From: Gracilaria caudata
Lineage: Eukaryota > Rhodophyta > Florideophyceae > Gracilariales > Gracilariaceae
Direction: 5' to 3'
Length of the DNA stretch: 18,448 bases
Assembly (NCBI GenBank): GCA_030374735.1
Contig: JASCIV010000491.1
Location: 1-18,448 of the forward strand
In this document: piece by piece, positions 17,055 to 18,448 of the stretch
Layout of the letters: the number at the start of each line of letters is the position of its first letter
How positions within the stretch are numbered: position 1 is the stretch's first letter
Translations under genes and position numbers: made by a program
The notes under the pieces: generated by a model
Told to the model about the DNA's origin: nothing
Database searches by the model: none
The model's input: the letters and a program-made list of their open reading frames with translations, nothing else

Positions 17055-17378
17055 TCACATTACGGGAGCTGCCACAGGCATCATCGGCTTCAAGGCCCTA
17101 TTACCAAGGGTAATAGGGCTATTATGTGCAGCTATATGACCAGCTGCTTCACACTCTTTTCCAGGTCTAGCGCTTCCGCCATCAGGGTTTTTGTGGCGAC
17201 ATTTCCTGAAAATAGGTATTCCGATACCCCCACCAGGTATGCTTTTTCTTCCGCCAAAGCACTGGCAATGGTTTTCACCGCAAAGAAATGGCGGGCACCA
17301 CGGTTTCGCGTACGTCAGCGGCAGAATCGTACTCAAAATAATCAATATCACGAAGCTTGACAACGATTTCGAATTCAT
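17055..17378 (-). CDS. Small secreted cysteine-rich peptide
   Basis: The frame is open from ATG 17498, but that ATG overlaps a TATAAAA box (17498-17504), so transcription should start inside it. The next ATG, 17378, begins a textbook signal peptide (hydrophobic core FVILIILSTILPL, cut likely after TYA, residue 24), giving a 107-residue precursor and a mature chain of about 83. Six Cys lie at 28, 33, 38, 40, 60 and 76 (C-x4-C-x4-C-x-C-x19-C-x15-C), with Gly/Pro-rich linkers and a basic middle. The first four Cys are tightly packed, and the last 30 residues are Cys-free and small-residue-rich. This is the layout of a secreted disulfide peptide (defence, signalling or wall matrix), but the spacing matches no family I can name. 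A perfect 11-bp hairpin lies in the coding sequence near the 3' end. Confidence 0.65.
   Translation of the reverse strand: MNSKSLSSFVILIILSTILPLTYAKPWCPPFLCGENHCQCFGGRKSIPGGGIGIPIFRKCRHKNPDGGSARPGKECEAAGHIAAHNSPITLGNRALKPMMPVAAPVM
17095..17119. repeat. Perfect 11-bp hairpin with 3-nt loop
   Basis: GCCCTATTACC (17095-17105) and GGTAATAGGGC (17109-17119) are exact inverted copies around AAG. It falls in the C-terminal coding part of the cysteine-rich peptide gene (residues ITLGNR). Confidence 0.8.
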
Positions 17379-17497
17379 GCTTTCGGTCGGAGATGCGGGT
17401 AGAGTAAACAAGTGCTTTTGGTGCGACAAAGCGCAGTAGATTTCGAAATGTGACCCTTCTTTATCGTGAAAGGGAATTGACATTCTCTGAACGTACA

Positions 17498-17504
17498 TTT
17501 TATA
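17498..17504 (-). promoter_or_regulatory. TATAAAA box of the cysteine-rich peptide gene
   Basis: The minus strand reads TATAAAATG, so the box overlaps the upstream ATG 17498 and lies about 120 nt before the preferred ATG 17378. This supports the shorter protein. Confidence 0.5.
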
Positions 17505-17576
17505 CCGGAAGAGCCAAAATTAGTTTGCAACATTGTACTCAGTGAGCAAAGTGGGAGAAAGAAAGTATGGCCCAAG

Positions 17577-17756
17577 TCATGAAAACTTTTTTTTGTTTAA
17601 TGGTCCTTGTCGAAGGAGACATCTGAGAGAGGTCTGCGTCCCCCATAACTTTTGAACAGAGAGGCCTTGGTCAGCGCGGTGAAGGTCCGCGAGAAGGGAA
17701 AAAGAGAGACATGAACGGCGCATCGACAGTACCGTCGGGGCCGGCGGCGTTGCCAT
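17577..17756 (-). CDS. Possible 59-residue protein or first exon, doubtful
   Basis: ATG 17756 to TGA 17577 encodes a small protein that starts MATPPAPTV and contains SCLSFSLLADLH; it has no clear signal peptide or known motif. The region is GC-rich compared with its surroundings. It could be a short gene, a first exon, or chance; another frame on this strand is open as well. Confidence 0.15.
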   Translation of the reverse strand: MATPPAPTVLSMRRSCLSFSLLADLHRADQGLSVQKLWGTQTSLRCLLRQGPLNKKKFS

Positions 17757-17862
17757 GTCATATGATTACGGCGTACACCGAGCGTGTTGTGCACTGAACA
17801 ACCTCAAAGCGCCAAAACTTCCCATACGCGTCGACTGTTCCGGCCAGCGCCGCCATGCTTGC

Positions 17863-17874
17863 TATATTATAAAT
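17863..17874 (+). promoter_or_regulatory. TATA-like box before the 17934 frame
   Basis: TATATTATAAAT lies 60-70 nt upstream of the ATG at 17934, inside otherwise GC-rich DNA. Confidence 0.35.
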
Positions 17875-17933
17875 ATTAATACACAGGTATCAAAGGACAG
17901 AATCGTAGCTCATGATCATCATCAGCGAAGCGT

Positions 17934-18089
17934 ATGGGCCTTCCATCGTCAGCAACTCCGTACGCCAGTCCCCTCGCAGCGCCTTCGCAGGCTGCGAGTC
18001 GCAGCGCGCACGCTCACGCGCTTGTTGAGTCCAGCCCCCGCCGCTTTTTGCCAGTGCGCACATCATGCATGATGATGATGATGAACTAA
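17934..18089 (+). CDS. Possible 51-residue protein or first exon, doubtful
   Basis: ATG 17934 (with G at +4) opens a GC-rich frame encoding an Ala/Ser/Pro/Arg-rich start (MGLPSSATPYASPLAAPSQ), the composition of an organelle transit peptide, then ends in five Met from an ATG repeat and TAA at 18087. A TATA-like box lies 60 nt upstream. An earlier ATG at 17912 opens a different 38-codon frame. If real, it would be either a tiny protein or the first exon of a gene continuing to the right; I see no strong donor before the stop. Confidence 0.2.
   Translation: MGLPSSATPYASPLAAPSQAASRSAHAHALVESSPRRFLPVRTSCMMMMMN
18061..18083. repeat. Palindrome CATCATGCATGATG plus (ATG)5 microsatellite
   Basis: The 14-nt palindrome (18061-18074) is identical to the one at 2774-2787. 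It overlaps five consecutive ATG triplets (18069-18083). Confidence 0.7.
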
Positions 18090-18117
18090 CGGTGACTCAA
18101 ACATTGGAGTCACTGTT
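18088..18117. repeat. 11-bp hairpin with 8-nt loop
   Basis: AACGGTGACTC (18088-18098) pairs with GAGTCACTGTT (18107-18117) with one G-T pair; the loop is 18099-18106. It follows directly after the TAA of the 17934 frame. Confidence 0.65.
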
Positions 18118-18448
18118 CATGTCGGTTTTTCACCAAATGAAAAGCCTTCTGCACCAACTCAACATCCCAGTAGTCTTCATTAACGCGAAGCAAGATTAGC
18201 TCTCCAAACCAAAACAAAGGCAGTACCATCTTCATACGGTTATTGGTCAAAATGTTATTTTCGATTGATCACAAGGCCGAGAGATCGTTAACCGTTATTT
18301 ATTAGTTTTGTCGGTAACTAAACGGTGTTCTTTTTTTAAATAGTGGAGTCCAGAACTTCTCTCTCTCTCTCTTTTCATGGGTGTAATAGCCTAATTACGG
18401 CGTACTACATAACGCTTCTGTTCGAAGAAACGTTCTCTCACTAGGAAG
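18118..18448. other. Right-end region without a gene
   Basis: AT-rich, no frame of note. It contains a (CT)7 run at 18359-18372 and a 7-nt T run near 18331. Nothing else recognised. Confidence 0.5.

Overview
The window looks like nuclear DNA from a compact, intron-poor eukaryote. ALG2 (an ER N-glycosylation enzyme absent from bacteria), a CaMK-type protein kinase, an ARM-like protein and two small heat-shock proteins each sit mostly or wholly in one uninterrupted reading frame. Several genes have a plausible TATA box and one has AATAAA signals. A red alga is my best guess, from the intron-poor layout and the mix of gene-dense and gene-poor stretches. That is inference; nothing I read proves the lineage. 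I saw no rRNA, tRNA, CRISPR array or intact transposase.

Layout. Positions 2-2521 (+) hold a 5'-truncated, very GC-rich Ser/Thr kinase gene. A 1-kb non-coding stretch follows, with two striking palindromes. 3560-5110 (+) is an alpha-solenoid (ARM-like) protein whose annotated C-terminus may be replaced by splicing. 5726-8641 (+) is a long type II membrane protein I do not recognise, with a degenerate 39-residue repeat in its tail. It runs convergently into ALG2 (8687-9862, -) with only 45 nt between stop codons. Upstream of ALG2 on the same strand lie two alpha-crystallin small heat-shock proteins (10038-10520 and 11410-11847). 12737-13345 (+) encodes a secreted six-cysteine protein.

From about 13.35 kb the window becomes gene-poor. 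It contains long near-open frames broken by single stops (13671-14276, 16575-16811), a possible 97-codon gene (15347-15640), a small secreted cysteine-rich peptide gene (17055-17378, -), and several hairpins, one a near-perfect 23-bp stem with a 3-nt loop. It looks like decaying or fast-evolving sequence.

The genes do not form an operon or a known joint system. ALG2 and the two sHSPs share a strand and broadly concern protein folding and quality control, but nothing shows co-regulation. Several long frames start only with GTG or TTG. For nuclear genes I moved starts to the first supportable ATG, or called the gene truncated.
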